Assembly: GCF_004362525.1 (NCBI RefSeq)
Contig: NZ_SNXS01000005.1
Span: 62,001-126,000, forward strand
DNA length: 64,000 nucleotides
From: Roseateles toxinivorans
GTDB taxonomy: Bacteria; Pseudomonadota; Gammaproteobacteria; Burkholderiales; Burkholderiaceae_C
Direction: 5' to 3'
Below are positions 35,810 through 45,568 of this stretch, in pieces; position 1 is the stretch's first letter, and every line of letters starts with the position of its first letter. The notes under the pieces are model-generated. The model had not been told where the DNA came from and searched no databases. It saw nothing but the letters and a program-made list of their open reading frames with translations. Position numbers and translations under genes: made by a program.

Positions 35810-35968
35810 GCCCCTCCAAAGGGCCTGCAGGCGCGAATCAGGGATTAGCAGCCGCCAGGACGCTGGCGCGATGGTCGGCTGCGGCGGAGTGATGGTTCGG
35901 CGTGGATCAGGCGGCGGGGCCGACGATCCTTTCAAGCATCGGTGAGTTCTTTTTGAGGAGTTATTGGA

Positions 35969-38900
35969 ATGAGCAGCAAATATTGGCATGGCTTTCAGCG
36001 CACCGCGCTGTATGCGGCGGTGGCGATAGTCGCCTCGGCGCCGGCATTGGCCCAGAACACGACGGCGGCGGTGGCCGGTCGCATCACGGGCGCCGATGGC
36101 AAGCCGGTGGCCGGCGCCACGGTGTCCATCCTGCACCGTGAGTCGGGCTCCGCAAGCACGCTGGTCACCGACAACGAGGGCCGCTATGTGGCCCGCGGCC
36201 TGCGCGTGGGTGGCCCTTACATCATCACCGTCAGCAAGGGTGCAGACCGCGAAGTGCGCGACGGCCTGTTCCTGGCGCTTGCCGAATCGCTGAACCTGGA
36301 CGTCAGCCTGGGTGGCGCCGCCACCGCGCTGAGCACCGTCACCGTGACCGGCCAAAGTCAGGCCGCCAGCAAGTTCAACAGCAGCACGATGGGTGCCGGC
36401 ACCAGCATCGGCCGCCAGGAGCTTGATGCCTATGCCTCGATCGCCCGCAATCTGCAGGACTATGCCCGCAGCGACCCGCGCATCTCGCAGACCGACAAGG
36501 AACGCGGCGCCATCTCGGCCCTGGGCCAGAACGTGCGCTTCAATGCCATCACCGTCGATGGCGTGCGCACCAACGACACCTTCGGCCTGGAAGACAACAA
36601 CCTGCCGACCGCCAAGCAGCCGATCTCGATCGATGCGATCCAGTCGGTGCAGGTGAATCTGTCGAACTACGACGTCACCCAGCAGGGCTATACCGGCGCC
36701 AACATCAATGCGGTGACCAAGTCGGGCACCAACGAGTTCAAGGGCAGCGTCTATTACGTCTATCGTGACGACAGCATGGCCGGCGACCGTTTCGACCGCG
36801 TCAAGGGCACCTACTTCGCCCCGCCCAAGTTCAAGGAAGACACCAAGGGCTTCGTCCTCGGCGGTCCGATCATCAAGGACAAGCTGTTCTTCTTCGGCAG
36901 CTATGAAGAGCTGCGCAGCTCGCGCTCGGCGCCCAGCTTCGGCCCGACCGGCAGCGCGCTGACGAACGTGGCCATAACCCCGGCCCAGATCGCCGCGGCC
37001 CAGCAGGTGGCCAAGGACAAGTACGGCATCGACATCGGCAGCCCCGATGTGCCCAGCGGCGTCGAGCTGGTGGTCAAGGACTACCTGCTGAAGCTGGACT
37101 GGAACATCAACGACAAGCACCGCGCCAGCCTGCGCCTGGCCAAGACCGAGCAGGGCGAGCCCACCTTCGCCGGCTTCAACGCCAACTCGCTGTCGATGAG
37201 CTCCTACTGGTGGACGCAGAAGAAGGTCATCGAGACCGCGGTGGGCCAGTGGTTCGCCGACTGGACGCCTGACTTCTCGACCGAGTTCAAGATCTCGAAC
37301 CGCAAGTTCGACAGCTCGCCGACCAACAACGCCAATCTGCCCCAGATTGCGCTGGTCTATCAGTCGGATGCCACCAACCGCGTCGACCGCACGCTGTTCC
37401 TCGGCACCGAGAACAGCCGCCACTTCAACGTGCTGGGCACCAAGACGCTGGACGCCTACCTGGCCGGCAACTGGGCGCTGGATGACCACGAGCTGAAGTT
37501 CGGCGGTGACTACAGCAAGAACGACACCTTCAACGCCTTCCTGCAGAACACCAAGGGCACCTACACCTTCCGTGGTGTGGATCCGGCGGCCCTGTGGGCA
37601 GCCGGCAAGCCGACCAGCTACACCGTGCAGCTGCCACTGAATGGGGGCGTGATCGACCAGGGCGCGGCCAACTGGTCGCTGCAGAACCTGGGCCTGTTCG
37701 TGCAGGACACCTGGACCGTCAACAAGGACCTGACCCTGACTGGCGGCATCCGCATCGACAAGGCCAGCACCGGTGACAAGCCGCTGTTCAATCAGGCGGC
37801 GCTGACCAAGTTCGGCTATGACAACAGCCAGACCATCGACGGTCAGGACCTGGTACAGCCGCGCTTCGGCTTCAACTACGCGATCCGCTCGGCCGACAAG
37901 CGCCGCACGCAGGTGCGCGGTGGTTTCGGCCTGTTCCAGGGCGCGGCGGCCAATGTCTGGCTGTCCAACCCCTACTCGAACACCGGCATGGCCACGGCCA
38001 CGCTGAGCTGCAACCAGACCTCGCCGCTGTGCCCGCCGACCCTGCTGTTCACCTCGGACACCGCCAACCAGCCGACGATCACCGGCGTGCCTCCGGCGGC
38101 CAATGTGGACTTCATCTCAGGCAATCTGAAACAGCCCTCGGTCTGGAAGCTGAACCTGGGTGTGGACACCGAACTGCCCTGGATGGGCCTGGTGGCAGGC
38201 GCCGAATGGCTGCACACCAAGACCAAGGACGGCATCTTCTACAAGCAGCTGAACCTGGGCGCACCGTCGGTGACGGCCTTCGATGGCCGCGATATGTTCT
38301 ACAACGCAGCCGGTCTGAGCCGCAACTGCTGGGTGGCCGGTGACGCCTCTGCGACCACGGGTTGCGGCGCTTCGGCGCGCGACAAACGTGACCGCGCCTA
38401 TGGCAACGCCTTCCTGGCCGAGCGCACCAGCCAGGGTGGTGGCAATGCGCTGACCCTGTCGCTGACGAGCCCGGCCAAGCAGGGCCTGGGCTGGTCGGTG
38501 GCGTACACCCGCACCAGCGCCGATGAAGTCAGCCCGCTGACCTCCTCGACCTCCAGCTCCAACTATGCCAACCGCGCGATCCTGAATCCGAACGAGGAAG
38601 TCAACGCGACCTCGGCCTCGCTGATCCGTGACCGCTTCAATGGCTCGCTGAACTGGTCCAAGGCCTTTGTCGGCGCCTACAAGACCACCTTCGGTCTGTT
38701 CTACGAAGGCCGCTCGGGCAAGCCCTATAGCTGGACCTTCAAGAACGACATGAACGGCGACGGCGTGATCGGCAACGACCTGATGTACATCCCCAAGGCT
38801 CCGGGCTCGGGTGAAGTCATCTTCCGCGGCACCACGGCCAGCGGCCTGACCCCGGCGCAGGCCGAGGCCAAGTTCTGGGAAGTCGTGGATGCCGACTCGG

Positions 38901-39262
38901 CACTCAGCTCGGCCAAGGGCGGCGTGGTGGCTCGCAACACCAGCCTGTCCAAGTTCACCAACAGCTTCGACCTGCGCATCAGCCAGGAAATCCCGGGCTT
39001 CCGCCCGAGCCAGAAGGGCGTGGTGACCTTTGACATCCTCAACGTAGGCAACCTGCTGAATAAGCGCTGGGGCCGTATCGACGAGATCCCCTTCACCGCC
39101 GGTGGCGGTAACGGCGGCAATCGTCGCGGCTTCGTCAACTTCGCCGGCATGGAGAATGGCAAGTACGTCTACAGCGTGATCGGCGCCGACGACTACGAAA
39201 CCCGCCAGGCCCGTGGCGAATCGCAGTGGGCCGTGCAGGTCACCGTGCGCTACGAATTCTGA
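35969..39262 (+). CDS. Oar-like TonB-dependent outer-membrane receptor
   Basis: This 1097-residue receptor begins with a signal peptide (cut near APALAQN). A carboxypeptidase-regulatory-like domain follows (VAGRITGADGKPVAGATVSI, about 35-115). Next are a plug domain (about 120-260, with AITVDGVRTNDTFG and INAVTKSGTNEFKGS) and a long beta-barrel ending in WAVQVTVRYEF with a terminal aromatic residue. This architecture matches Oar/SusC-related receptors. In this locus it is likely the maltodextrin importer, energised by TonB. That substrate is inferred from the neighbours and operators only. Confidence 0.92.
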   Translation: MSSKYWHGFQRTALYAAVAIVASAPALAQNTTAAVAGRITGADGKPVAGATVSILHRESGSASTLVTDNEGRYVARGLRVGGPYIITVSKGADREVRDGLFLALAESLNLDVSLGGAATALSTVTVTGQSQAASKFNSSTMGAGTSIGRQELDAYASIARNLQDYARSDPRISQTDKERGAISALGQNVRFNAITVDGVRTNDTFGLEDNNLPTAKQPISIDAIQSVQVNLSNYDVTQQGYTGANINAVTKSGTNEFKGSVYYVYRDDSMAGDRFDRVKGTYFAPPKFKEDTKGFVLGGPIIKDKLFFFGSYEELRSSRSAPSFGPTGSALTNVAITPAQIAAAQQVAKDKYGIDIGSPDVPSGVELVVKDYLLKLDWNINDKHRASLRLAKTEQGEPTFAGFNANSLSMSSYWWTQKKVIETAVGQWFADWTPDFSTEFKISNRKFDSSPTNNANLPQIALVYQSDATNRVDRTLFLGTENSRHFNVLGTKTLDAYLAGNWALDDHELKFGGDYSKNDTFNAFLQNTKGTYTFRGVDPAALWAAGKPTSYTVQLPLNGGVIDQGAANWSLQNLGLFVQDTWTVNKDLTLTGGIRIDKASTGDKPLFNQAALTKFGYDNSQTIDGQDLVQPRFGFNYAIRSADKRRTQVRGGFGLFQGAAANVWLSNPYSNTGMATATLSCNQTSPLCPPTLLFTSDTANQPTITGVPPAANVDFISGNLKQPSVWKLNLGVDTELPWMGLVAGAEWLHTKTKDGIFYKQLNLGAPSVTAFDGRDMFYNAAGLSRNCWVAGDASATTGCGASARDKRDRAYGNAFLAERTSQGGGNALTLSLTSPAKQGLGWSVAYTRTSADEVSPLTSSTSSSNYANRAILNPNEEVNATSASLIRDRFNGSLNWSKAFVGAYKTTFGLFYEGRSGKPYSWTFKNDMNGDGVIGNDLMYIPKAPGSGEVIFRGTTASGLTPAQAEAKFWEVVDADSALSSAKGGVVARNTSLSKFTNSFDLRISQEIPGFRPSQKGVVTFDILNVGNLLNKRWGRIDEIPFTAGGGNGGNRRGFVNFAGMENGKYVYSVIGADDYETRQARGESQWAVQVTVRYEF

Positions 39263-39269
39263 TGAAGGA

Positions 39270-39330
39270 CCGCCGCTTGCAAGCGGCGGACTCCCGGAAG
39301 GCCACTCCTGGTTTCAGGAGTGGCTTTTTT
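39270..39330 (+). terminator. two terminator hairpins after the receptor gene
   Basis: The first (39270-39289) is a perfect 20-nt palindrome of the CCGCCGCTTG/CAAGCGGCGG type. The second (39301-39324) has a 10-bp stem GCCACTCCTG/CAGGAGTGGC with a GTTT loop and six T after it. The second also faces the convergent cusA end. Confidence 0.92.
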
Positions 39331-39347
39331 CATTGGGCGCGCCGCGG

Positions 39348-42300
39348 TCAGGCCGTGGGCCCGGCGGCAGCACCCTTGGCCCTCATCAACAGAAACACTG
39401 CGGGTATCAGGAACAGAGACAGCAGAGGCGCGGTGACCATGCCGCCGAGCATAGGCGCGGCGATGCGGCTCATCACCTCGATGCCGGTGCCGCTGCCCCA
39501 GACGATGGGCACCAGGCCGGCCAGAATGACGGCCACCGTCATCGCCTTGGGTCTGACGCGCAACACGGCGCCCTCGCGGATCGCGTCGAGCAGCATCTCC
39601 ACTGTCAGCGCCTGCCCTGCGGCAAGCCTGGCCTCCAGCGCGTGGCGCAGATAGATCAGCATCACGACGCCGAACTCGGCCGAGACGCCGGCCAGTGCGA
39701 TGAAGCCGACACCGGTGGCAATCGACAGGTTGAGGCCCATCAGGTAGAGGAACCAGATGCCGCCGGTGAGGGCAAAGGGCAGCGTCGCCATGATCAGCAC
39801 CGCCTCGTCCATGCGCTTGAAGGTCAGGTAGAGCAGCACGAAGATGATCAGCAGGGTGGCGGGCACCACGACCTTGAGCCGCGCATTGGCACGCTCCAGG
39901 TATTCGAACTGCCCCGAGTAGGCGACGCTGACACCGGGCTCCAGCCTGACGGACTTTCCCACCGCCACTCGAAGATCATTGGCCACCGCGGCCAGATCAC
40001 GCCCCCGCACATCGACATAGACCCAGCCCGCAGGTCGCGCGTTCTCGCTCTTGAGCATCGGCGGCCCGTCGGCTATCGCGATCTTGGCCACCATGCCCAG
40101 GGTGATCTGCTGCCCGGTCGGGGTCAGTATCGGCAGATCCGTCAACCGCTGCGGCGAGTCGCGCCACTCGCGCGGGTAGCGCAGGTTGATCGGGAAGCGG
40201 GCCAGGCCCTCCACCGTCTCGCCGACGTTCTCGCCACCGATCGCGCCCGACACCATGGCCTGGATCTCGGCCACGCTGAGGCCGTAGCGCCCTGCCCCGC
40301 CGCGGTCGATCTCTACGTCGATATAGCGCCCGCCGGTGAGCCGCTCGGCCAGGGCCGAAGACACTCCGGGCACGGTCTTGGCCACCTGCTCGATCTCGCC
40401 GGCAATGCGTTCGATCACGCGCAGGTCGCTGCCCGTCACCTTCACGCCGATGGGGCTCTTGATGCCGGTGGCCAGCATGTCGATGCGGTTGCGTATCGGC
40501 GGCACCCAGAGATTGGCCAGGCCGGGGATCCTCACCGCGCGGTCCAGCTCGTCGATCAGCTTGTCGGGCGTCAGGCCCGGCCGCCACTGCTCTCGCGGTT
40601 TGAGCTTGACCGTGGTCTCGAACATCTCCAGCGGCGCCGGATCGGTGGCCGTCTCGGCGCGGCCGGCCTTGCCGAACACCCGCTCCACCTCGGGCACCGT
40701 CTTGATCATTCGATTGCTGATCTGCAGCAGTTCGCCAGCCCGCTGCGCCGACAGCCCCGGCAGCGCCGAGGGCATGTAGAGCAGGTCACCCTCGTCGATG
40801 CCGGGCAGGAACTCGCCGCCCAGGCGCATCAGCGGCCAGACGGTGGTCGCCAGCACAGCCACGGCGATCAGCAGTGTCGCCCTGGGCCAGCGCAGCACCC
40901 ACTCCAGGCCAGGTCGATAGACAGCGATCAGGCCGCGCGTGATCGGGTTCTTCTGCTCATCGGGGATGCGGCCGCGGATCCAGTAACCCATCAGCACCGG
41001 GACCAGGGTGATCGACAGGCCTGCGGCTGCCGCCATCGCATAGGTCTTGGTGAAAGCCAGCGGCCCGAACAGCCGCCCCTCCTGCGCCTCCAGCGTGAAC
41101 ACCGGGATGAAGGACAGTGTGATGATCATCAGCGAGAAGAACAGCGCCGGCCCGACCTCCTCGGCCGCCTTGGTGATGACCTGCCAGCGCTCGGCCCCGG
41201 CCAGCTCCCGCCCCGGGTGGGCGTGCTGCCAGGCCTCCAGCTTCTTGTGCGCGTTCTCAATCATGACCACTGCGGCATCGACCATCGCGCCGATGGCAAT
41301 GGCAATGCCGCCCAGCGACATCATGTTGGCGTTGATGCCCTGGTAGCGCATCACGATGAAGGCCGCCAGCACGCCCAGCGGCAGCGAGATGATGGCCACC
41401 AGCGCCGAACGCAGATGCCACAGGAACACCAGGCAGACCAGGGCCACGACGAGGAACTCCTCGCCGAGCTTGTGGGCCAGGTTGGTGATGGCGCGTTCGA
41501 TCAGCGCGCTGCGGTCGTAGGTGGTGACGATCTCCACGCCCTTGGGCAGGCTGGCCTGCAGTTCGGCCAGCTTCGCCTTCACCGCCGCAATCGTCTCCTG
41601 CGCGTTCTTGCCCGAGCGCAGTATCACGACGCCGCCGGCCACCTCGCCCTCGCCGTCTAACTCGGCAATGCCGCGGCGCATCTCCGGTCCGATCTGCACG
41701 CTGGCCACATCGCCCAAGCGCACCGGCACGCCGCCGCGCGCCGTCACCGCGATGGCGCGGAAGTCGTCCAGCGTCTTCAGATAGCCGCTGGCCCGGACCA
41801 TGTACTCCGCGCCCGCCATCTCCAGCACCGAGCCGCCGGACTCCTGGTTCGCGGCCATCAGTGCCTCGCGAAGCTGCGCCTGCGTGACGCCGTGGGCGGC
41901 CAGCTTGCCGGGATCCATGACAACCTGGTATTGCCTGACCATGCCACCCACCGAGGCCACCTCGGCCACGTTCGGCAGGCTCTTCAGCTCGAACTTCAGG
42001 AACCAGTCCTGCAACGCGCGCAGCTGGGCCAGGTCGTTCCTGCCGCTGCGATCCACCAGCGCGTACTGGAAGATCCAGCCGACGCCGGTGGCGTCGGGCC
42101 CCAGCGCGGTCTTGGCCGTGGCCGGCAGGCGGCCCTGCACCTGGTTGAGGTACTCGAGCACGCGCGAGCGCGCCCAGTACAGATCGGTGCCATCGTCGAA
42201 CAGCACGTAGACGAAGGAATCGCCGAAGAAGGAGAAACCGCGCACCGTCTTCGCGCCGGGCACCGACAGCATGGTGGTGGCCAGCGGATAGGTGACCTGG

Positions 42301-42488
42301 TTCTCGACGATCTGCGGCGCCTGGCCGGGGTAGCTGGTGCGGATGATGACCTGCACGTCCGACAGGTCAGGCAAGGCGTCGATCGGCGTGCTGCGCACCG
42401 CCCAGATGCCCCAGGCCGCCAGCATCACCGTGGCCAGCAGGACCAGCAGGCGATTGCCGACCGACCAGCGGATCAGCCCGGCGATCAT
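39348..42488 (-). CDS. cusA: CusA-type Cu(I)/Ag(I) efflux RND pump
   Basis: This 1046-residue HME-RND transporter has twelve helices and two large periplasmic loops. It exports Cu(I)/Ag(I) from the periplasm or cytoplasm through a CusCBA tunnel. Methionines of the CusA relay are in context: [23 protein letters not shown] and [17 protein letters not shown]. The proton-relay Asp is in [23 protein letters not shown]. The start overlaps the cusB stop by 4 nt. It is the last gene of the copper block. Confidence 0.95.
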   Translation of the reverse strand: MIAGLIRWSVGNRLLVLLATVMLAAWGIWAVRSTPIDALPDLSDVQVIIRTSYPGQAPQIVENQVTYPLATTMLSVPGAKTVRGFSFFGDSFVYVLFDDGTDLYWARSRVLEYLNQVQGRLPATAKTALGPDATGVGWIFQYALVDRSGRNDLAQLRALQDWFLKFELKSLPNVAEVASVGGMVRQYQVVMDPGKLAAHGVTQAQLREALMAANQESGGSVLEMAGAEYMVRASGYLKTLDDFRAIAVTARGGVPVRLGDVASVQIGPEMRRGIAELDGEGEVAGGVVILRSGKNAQETIAAVKAKLAELQASLPKGVEIVTTYDRSALIERAITNLAHKLGEEFLVVALVCLVFLWHLRSALVAIISLPLGVLAAFIVMRYQGINANMMSLGGIAIAIGAMVDAAVVMIENAHKKLEAWQHAHPGRELAGAERWQVITKAAEEVGPALFFSLMIITLSFIPVFTLEAQEGRLFGPLAFTKTYAMAAAAGLSITLVPVLMGYWIRGRIPDEQKNPITRGLIAVYRPGLEWVLRWPRATLLIAVAVLATTVWPLMRLGGEFLPGIDEGDLLYMPSALPGLSAQRAGELLQISNRMIKTVPEVERVFGKAGRAETATDPAPLEMFETTVKLKPREQWRPGLTPDKLIDELDRAVRIPGLANLWVPPIRNRIDMLATGIKSPIGVKVTGSDLRVIERIAGEIEQVAKTVPGVSSALAERLTGGRYIDVEIDRGGAGRYGLSVAEIQAMVSGAIGGENVGETVEGLARFPINLRYPREWRDSPQRLTDLPILTPTGQQITLGMVAKIAIADGPPMLKSENARPAGWVYVDVRGRDLAAVANDLRVAVGKSVRLEPGVSVAYSGQFEYLERANARLKVVVPATLLIIFVLLYLTFKRMDEAVLIMATLPFALTGGIWFLYLMGLNLSIATGVGFIALAGVSAEFGVVMLIYLRHALEARLAAGQALTVEMLLDAIREGAVLRVRPKAMTVAVILAGLVPIVWGSGTGIEVMSRIAAPMLGGMVTAPLLSLFLIPAVFLLMRAKGAAAGPTA

Positions 42489-43723
42489 GGCCGTGCTCCC
42501 GATCCGGGTACCGCCGGCGGCACCGGCAGCAACCCGCGCAGGCTGGCCTCAGAGTCGATCAGGAACTGGGCCGAGGCGACCACCTGCTGGCCGGCCTCCA
42601 GCCCGCCCAGCACGACCAGCAGGTCATCGATCTCGCGCCCGAGACCGACCTCGACGGGCCTGAACTTCCCCGGCGCATCGACCACATAGACCAGGGCCCT
42701 CCTGCCGGTGCGTATCACCGCCTCGCTGGGCAGCACCAGCTGGTCCTGGCTGGGGCCACGAAGGCTGACCTGGGCGGACATGCCGGCCTTCAGCCGCTGC
42801 GCCGGGTTCGGCAGTTCGAGCCTGACGCGCAGCGTGCGCGTCTCCCGGCTGGTTTCCGCCAGCACACTGACGACCCTGGCCTTGAAGGTCTCCGCGGCAA
42901 AGGCGGCCAGGTTCAGCTCGGCCGCCTGGCCGATATGGAGGGTGCCGGCCTGCGCCTCGGGCACCGCCACCTCGACCCACAGGCTGCCCAGCCCGTTGAT
43001 GCGGGCCAGGCTCATGCCGGGTGTGACCGTCATGCCCTGGCGCACCATCAGCTCGGCGATCAGGCCACCGCCGGGCACCGTGATGGTGTGCCGCGCCTGT
43101 GGCTGGCCGCTGACCTCGACCTGTGCGATCAGGGATTCCGTCATGCCAAGCAGGGTCAGGCGTTGCCGGGCGGCCGCGGTCAGCGCCGCATCGCCCAGCG
43201 CCCTGACGGCCAGGAATTCGCGCTGCGCGGCCACCCACTCCGGCAGCAGCAGATCGACCAAGGGCGCGCCGGCCGCGACGACGTCGCCCGGCGCCCTCGC
43301 ATAGACCTTTTCGACAAAGCCACCGGCGCGGGCCTGCACGATGCTGACATCGCGCTCGTTGAGCTGCACCGTGCCCACCGCCTCGACATGGCTGGCGATG
43401 CTGCGCCGCTCGACGGTGGCCGTACGCAGGCCCAGCGACTGGATCGCCTGCGGGGACACGCTAAGCCCCGGCGCATCGGCCCCGCCCTCGTCCGCATAGC
43501 GGGGCTCCAGCTCCATGTCCATGAACGGCGACTTGCCGGGCTTGTCGAACTTCTGCGTGGGCACCATCGGGTCGTACCAGTACAGCACCTTGCGCTCGGC
43601 CGGGGCCGCCGCGTGCGTCGCGGGGGCGGCCCCCGGTGTCGCGGTCCAACGGGCGATCCCCCAGCCCAGGGCAAGGCCTGCGGCAAGCAGGCCCAATGCG
43701 GCGATCAGGTTCTTGGTTCTCAT
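42485..43723 (-). CDS. cusB: CusB-type periplasmic adaptor
   Basis: This 412-residue membrane fusion protein has an N-terminal anchor or signal ([21 protein letters not shown]). A heavy-metal-binding segment with methionines follows ([20 protein letters not shown] then MDMELEP, about 48-75). Lipoyl/hairpin and barrel domains make up the rest. It links CusA with the outer-membrane factor and delivers Cu(I). It lies 7 nt after the cusC-like gene and overlaps cusA by 4 nt. Confidence 0.94.
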   Translation of the reverse strand: MRTKNLIAALGLLAAGLALGWGIARWTATPGAAPATHAAAPAERKVLYWYDPMVPTQKFDKPGKSPFMDMELEPRYADEGGADAPGLSVSPQAIQSLGLRTATVERRSIASHVEAVGTVQLNERDVSIVQARAGGFVEKVYARAPGDVVAAGAPLVDLLLPEWVAAQREFLAVRALGDAALTAAARQRLTLLGMTESLIAQVEVSGQPQARHTITVPGGGLIAELMVRQGMTVTPGMSLARINGLGSLWVEVAVPEAQAGTLHIGQAAELNLAAFAAETFKARVVSVLAETSRETRTLRVRLELPNPAQRLKAGMSAQVSLRGPSQDQLVLPSEAVIRTGRRALVYVVDAPGKFRPVEVGLGREIDDLLVVLGGLEAGQQVVASAQFLIDSEASLRGLLPVPPAVPGSGARP

Positions 43724-43730
43724 GGTGTAT

Positions 43731-44999
43731 TCACTCTGCGGCGAGGTAGTTCAGGCGCGCACGCAGCAGCGAGCGCTGGAGGTCAAGCTCGATCAGGCGC
43801 AGACGTGCCTCCAGGACCTGCGTGCGCGCCGACAACACGGCACCCAGATCACCGCGCCCCGATTGGTAGCCCGACAGGGCCAGGCCGGCACGGTCTTGCG
43901 CCAGCGGCAGGCCGGCGGTTTCGAGCCGCGCGATCTGGCTGTCCAGCGACTGCAACTCGGCAAGCTCATCGTCCAGCTCCTGGCGGTGGCGGCGCTCGGC
44001 GTCCTCGCGTTCGGCGGCCACGCGCTCGGCCTCGCGCTGCCGGGAGGCGATCAGGGGCTGCTGGCGCCTGTCCTTCTGCCAGGGCAGATCGAAGCTGAGC
44101 TGCAGTGACACCATATCGCCCCACTGCGACCCGCGGCGACTGTAGGCAAGCTCCCAGGACCAGTCGCCGCGGGCCTCCGCCTGAGCCTCCCGCAGCTCCG
44201 CCTGGGCCATGCCCTGCATCGCCGGAAACACCGCCAGCTCGGCGTGCTGGTGCAGGCGCGCCCGCAAGGCCTCGGCGCTCAGCTGCGCCAGCGGCGGCTC
44301 GCCGTCCAGGGTCTCGTCGGCCTGCGCGCCCACCAGGCGTCTGAGCGCGGCGCGGGCCTTCGCTGCATCCCGCTTCAGCTCGTCCCGGCGGTCCGACAGC
44401 GCCAGCGCCTCCTGCCGCGCCGTCAGCAGCTCGCCGGCCTGCACGCTGCCGCCGGCAATGCGGGCCCCCATGCTCTGTTGCAGACGCTGATTCTCGGCCG
44501 TCAGCTCGAGCAGCACGGCTTCGCGCCGCTCGGCCGACTGCACGCTCAACCAGGCCGTGCTCAGGGCCTGATGCAGCCGCAAGCGCTGCATGATCAGCAC
44601 GGCCCGCTCTCGCTCGGCGCGGGCCTGCGCGCCCAGCGACCGGGCGTCGCGCTTGGCCCGATTGGGCACCTCCTGCATCAGCGCCACGCGCCGCATGGTC
44701 ATGAAGTCACGCGTCAGGCTCCAGCGGTCCATGCCGCTGATCGGCAGGTTCTCGATGCCCACGGAAAGGCGCGGGTCCGGCAAGGCCCCGGCCGCACCTT
44801 GAGCTGCCAGGGCGCCGTCCAGCGACGATTGCTGGGCCAGCAGAGCGGGGTTCTGGCGCTCGGCCAGGCTCAGCGCCTCGGCGTAGCCCAGCGCAAGCGA
44901 TGCGCCGGCCAGGCTGGCGCCTGCACCCAGGAGCAGCAGCGCACGCAGGGCGCGCGCCGTGGCGTGCCTCGCGGGCACAGAGGTGGAATGAGATGGCAT
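43731..44999 (-). CDS. TolC-family outer-membrane factor (CusC-like)
   Basis: This 422-residue TolC-family protein has a signal peptide (ALRALLLLGAGASLAGASLALG) and two repeats of long helices rich in Ala, Glu and Arg. There is a family stretch YAEALSLAERQNPALLAQQSSLDG and the middle LLTARQEALALSDRRDELKRDAAKARAALRRLVG. ATG 44999 (MPSHSTS) has GAGGA five bases before it; the frame opens 33 nt earlier. It is the outer exit duct for CusBA. Confidence 0.9.
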   Translation of the reverse strand: MPSHSTSVPARHATARALRALLLLGAGASLAGASLALGYAEALSLAERQNPALLAQQSSLDGALAAQGAAGALPDPRLSVGIENLPISGMDRWSLTRDFMTMRRVALMQEVPNRAKRDARSLGAQARAERERAVLIMQRLRLHQALSTAWLSVQSAERREAVLLELTAENQRLQQSMGARIAGGSVQAGELLTARQEALALSDRRDELKRDAAKARAALRRLVGAQADETLDGEPPLAQLSAEALRARLHQHAELAVFPAMQGMAQAELREAQAEARGDWSWELAYSRRGSQWGDMVSLQLSFDLPWQKDRRQQPLIASRQREAERVAAEREDAERRHRQELDDELAELQSLDSQIARLETAGLPLAQDRAGLALSGYQSGRGDLGAVLSARTQVLEARLRLIELDLQRSLLRARLNYLAAE

Positions 45000-45065
45000 G
45001 ACGGTCCTCGGAATGAAAGCTGGAACGAGCACCAGGTGCGCGACGCGCGCCGGTGAGCGTTCAGC

Positions 45066-45485
45066 TCAATTCCGCAGGACCTGCAAAGAGATGTACAGCG
45101 GTGGTGCGCCGGGCGGGCGCGGCAGCGCTGCCGTGCAGTTTTGGGCGGCGCCACGCAGCACTGGCGGCTGAACGGGTTCGACACTGCCCATCAGCAGCAT
45201 CGCGGCCGATGGATTCGGCTGCAGATCCGGCGCCAGCGTCGAGCTGGTGTTCTGTGCATCGCGGTCGCAATGCGCCTTGCACAGCTGCGGCTGCTCCGCA
45301 TCCATCTGTGCGGGCATGTTGTCGCAGCCGGGCATGGTGGCTGCCATCACCGGTGCCTGAAGGGCAGTCTCAAGCTGCGGGCAGGCATAGGCCGCCGTGG
45401 CGAGCTGCATGAACAGCATCGTCATCAGCACAGCACCCGACACCCAGCAGCGCAATCGCCTTGAGAAGACCATACGGCAGAGCAT
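45066..45485 (-). CDS. small exported Cys/Met protein of copper clusters
   Basis: This protein is 139 residues from ATG 45485 (127 from ATG 45473, 151 from TTG 45521). It has a signal peptide ending near TAAYACPQ. The mature part has PGCDNMPAQMDAEQPQLCKAHCD and ends PPLYISLQVLRN. The CxxxC pair and the PP-L-I C-terminal strand resemble the 48333-48737 protein, so the two look like distant paralogues. It probably binds copper in the periplasm, but this is inference. It is between the P-type ATPase and the CusC-like gene. Confidence 0.7.
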   Translation of the reverse strand: MLCRMVFSRRLRCWVSGAVLMTMLFMQLATAAYACPQLETALQAPVMAATMPGCDNMPAQMDAEQPQLCKAHCDRDAQNTSSTLAPDLQPNPSAAMLLMGSVEPVQPPVLRGAAQNCTAALPRPPGAPPLYISLQVLRN

Positions 45486-45568
45486 AAGCACTGATGCCCT
45501 GGTGTGTTTGCTTTTTCTCAAGTGGTGCTCACGAGTTCATCGTTCAACGTCAGGCGAACGAGTAGTCC

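Larger units (their letters stand above)
35286..35968. other. long leader/control region of the TonB receptor
   Basis: There is no convincing gene in this 683-nt stretch. It holds two identical 14-mers (35563-35576 and 35796-35809), a hairpin with a T-run overlapping the first (35576-35599), and a good ribosome site GAGGAG at 35955-35960, eight bases before the receptor ATG. The length and AT-richer composition than the surroundings suggest a complex promoter or leader. Confidence 0.7.

Noticed and set aside
35780-37489. A minus-strand frame opposite the receptor N-terminal half
   Set aside because: It is a shadow frame: the plus strand has a signal peptide, a carboxypeptidase-regulatory-like domain and a plug domain in order.
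39213-41660. An 815-codon plus-strand frame opposite cusA
   Set aside because: It is the antisense of a certain RND pump; the composition is rich in His, Arg and Gln, as in GC-rich shadows, and it has no ribosome site.
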